From contig CM049310.1 in assembly GCA_026874595.1 (NCBI GenBank), positions 30,877,558 to 30,941,557 on the forward strand: 64,000 nt of DNA, read 5' to 3'. Every line of letters starts with the position of its first letter. The stretch's first letter is position 1. The translations under genes and the position numbers were made by a program. Source of the DNA: Sipunculus nudus. Its lineage: Eukaryota; Annelida; Sipuncula; Golfingiida; Sipunculidae. The notes under the pieces are model-generated. The model was not told where the DNA came from, made no database searches, and saw only the letters and a program-made list of their open reading frames with translations. Shown one piece after another: positions 62,601-64,000 of this stretch.

Positions 62601-63026
62601 TGGATGCACTGTAAATCAAACTTTTGTCCCAATCCTTCCATCTTTCATACATGGCTTCCTTGCCCAAAGTGGAAGAAGTCTGTATATTTTAAAAACTTGA
62701 AGAGTGAGAAACATTTAATTGTAATTTAATGAATTTGATTTGATTTTGTTATGATTGCTCTTGTAATCTTTGTTTTTACACTTTTGCGTTCTGCTTTCTG
62801 GTCATTCTTATCTTGCATTTAGATTTTGCATCAACTTTAATCAGTGCTCTTAGAAGAAAAACATTTAAAAAAATGCCACTCCTTTACATTGGCTTGTTTC
62901 ACACTATGCACTACTACTTGTGTTTTTGTACAAAGCACATAGGAAGTACAACAATTAATTGTTTTTCTTCATTAGATTGATCATAGGATAGCAAGTCAAC
63001 AGGCAGAAAATTGTTGTAACAATAAA
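62601..63026. other. Gene-free AT-rich sequence
   Basis: Nothing recognisable. Confidence 0.45.
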
Positions 63027-63189
63027 TCAGATCAATTTGAGACCATTCTTTTCAGAGATAATTAAAAGGTTTTGACAAATAAACCAATATTGCATGAAAA
63101 TATATAACACTATTGCAGAACCAACTCCCACCCCCCTCGAAAAATGTAGGTTTAGAGGAAACGCATAACACCATTGGTTGATTGTGACC

Positions 63190-63378
63190 ACCTCTTCTAG
63201 GAATATTGATGTTTGTTTCCCCTCGCGCATCAGCAGTGTGAGAAGTTGCTGCTGGTGGAGCCTAGCAGCTCTGGTGAAGTGCCCTAAAACATCGACTGCA
63301 GGATCATACAATGTCTTCCCAGGTGGAGGATCAATGTTTATGTCCTGGTGTGTAACGCGAAGAGACGACCGATTGATT
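63190..63378 (-). CDS. Candidate coding exon, unrecognised
   Basis: A minus-strand open frame (63027-63395) contains a coding-like stretch. It follows a reasonable acceptor (GTGCTTGCCACACAG) at 63379 and reads from INRSSLRVTHQDINIDPPPG through LYDPAVDVLGHFTRAARLHQ to a helix-rich QQLLTLLMREGKQTSIFLEE. Base composition is visibly higher in G+C than the flanks. The 3' limit is uncertain: GAG followed by gtggtc near 63190 is a weak donor, and the frame stays open to 63027 with less protein-like sequence. No family is recognised. Alternatives are a fragment of a transposon-derived gene or a chance open frame. Note that its first complete codon is in the same splice phase as the coactivator exon, but it lies on the other strand. 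Confidence 0.3.
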
Positions 63379-63399
63379 CTGTGTGGCAAGCACATGTAA

Positions 63400-64000
63400 A
63401 GTATTGATCATCTTAAATGAATCCAGATTACTCTTGTAGCCCAGGTTTTGATCATGCAGGCCATGTGGCCAATTTTATGAGCCCATGTTTTATTCTGAAC
63501 CACCAGACTTTATAATAAACATTTGAGGTGTATGCTGGCCATTCCATTCAGTTTGACAAATTATGAAAATTAAAATGTTTGTACATCTGTCATACCTATA
63601 AACAAGGGTAATAATTTCAGTCCACTGCTGAAGGGAAAATGGTCAGCTGTCTCTGGGATGGAGAGATGGAAATATATCAAGCTTTTGTACGTAGAGGTTT
63701 TTATCTTGGCTGATGTATCCTGCTTCTTAGTGGAAATAACCAAACATCGGACCATCCCACTGTAATTCAGAATTAAATATTTTTATGAACCACATGCACT
63801 GCTTGTGTCAGTTTGCCTGTAATCTATTGTAAAACTAGAGGAAACTGAGCCATGATACCAAAAAAACATAATTCTTTTTATATTATATACATACCTATTT
63901 TTTAAGTCTTGAAAATATGTTCATGCCATTTTTAACTGAAAATCATGATACTAAAGAACCTTAAGGTTTCTTTTAAATGCTGCTAAATGATCAGTTTCAT
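63400..64000. other. Gene-free sequence at window end
   Basis: Only short unsupported frames (63570-63755 minus). Confidence 0.4.

Overview
This window is AT-rich animal DNA with almost no coding sequence. Short exons bounded by GT/AG splice signals, long gene-free stretches, dense dispersed and tandem repeats, and the absence of operons or ribosome binding sites mark it as eukaryotic. The one confidently recognised gene piece is a 173-bp internal exon (29973-30145, + strand). It encodes the basic helix-loop-helix of a p160/SRC-type nuclear receptor coactivator (NCOA1-3 of vertebrates, Taiman of Drosophila). The repeat landscape points to a mollusc, most likely a bivalve: tandem-core elements resembling the 'pearl'/Helentron-type nonautonomous elements of bivalves, and a dispersed family with a terminal hairpin followed by a (TCCG)n tract. 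The species assignment is inference.

Layout. 1-29 kb is non-coding (probably upstream intron or 5' region of the coactivator gene). It holds four Helitron-like nonautonomous elements (1994-3017, 12218-13181, 22423-22973, 24106-25831), old copies of the hairpin/TCCG family, and minisatellites with 62-, 46-, 23- and 53-bp units. Around 29.1-30.2 kb lie the bHLH exon and, on the opposite strand just upstream, a possible terminal exon of another gene. 30.1-36.4 kb is intron-like. 36451-43251 is a 6.8-kb foldback element with long inverted ends (about 395 and 295 bp). Inside it are two tandem copies of a 1763-bp unit followed by two tandem copies of an about 840-bp unit. 43.3-64 kb is again intron-like or intergenic. 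It has small coding-like islands of uncertain status (43.3, 48.2, 61.8, 63.2 kb), more minisatellites (44/45-, 37-, 12-, 66- and 43-bp units), a 1.9-kb hairpin-family insertion sitting inside a minisatellite (51669-53570), and two small foldback elements at 59.7 and 60.2 kb.

The most notable unexplained structure is a set of three otherwise different foldback elements sharing the same outer ends (TATATGTCA or close variants, with TGACATATA on the other side). The Helitron-like elements are united by a start after A (TC plus hairpin) and by a 3' hairpin followed by CTAG before T. The window also holds several near-perfect RFX-type X-box motifs, and nuclear-receptor half sites carried within repeats.

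No rRNA, tRNA, CRISPR or viral gene could be supported. No second exon of the coactivator was identified, so its flanking introns are probably very long, or the other exons are too short or diverged to be recognised by eye.
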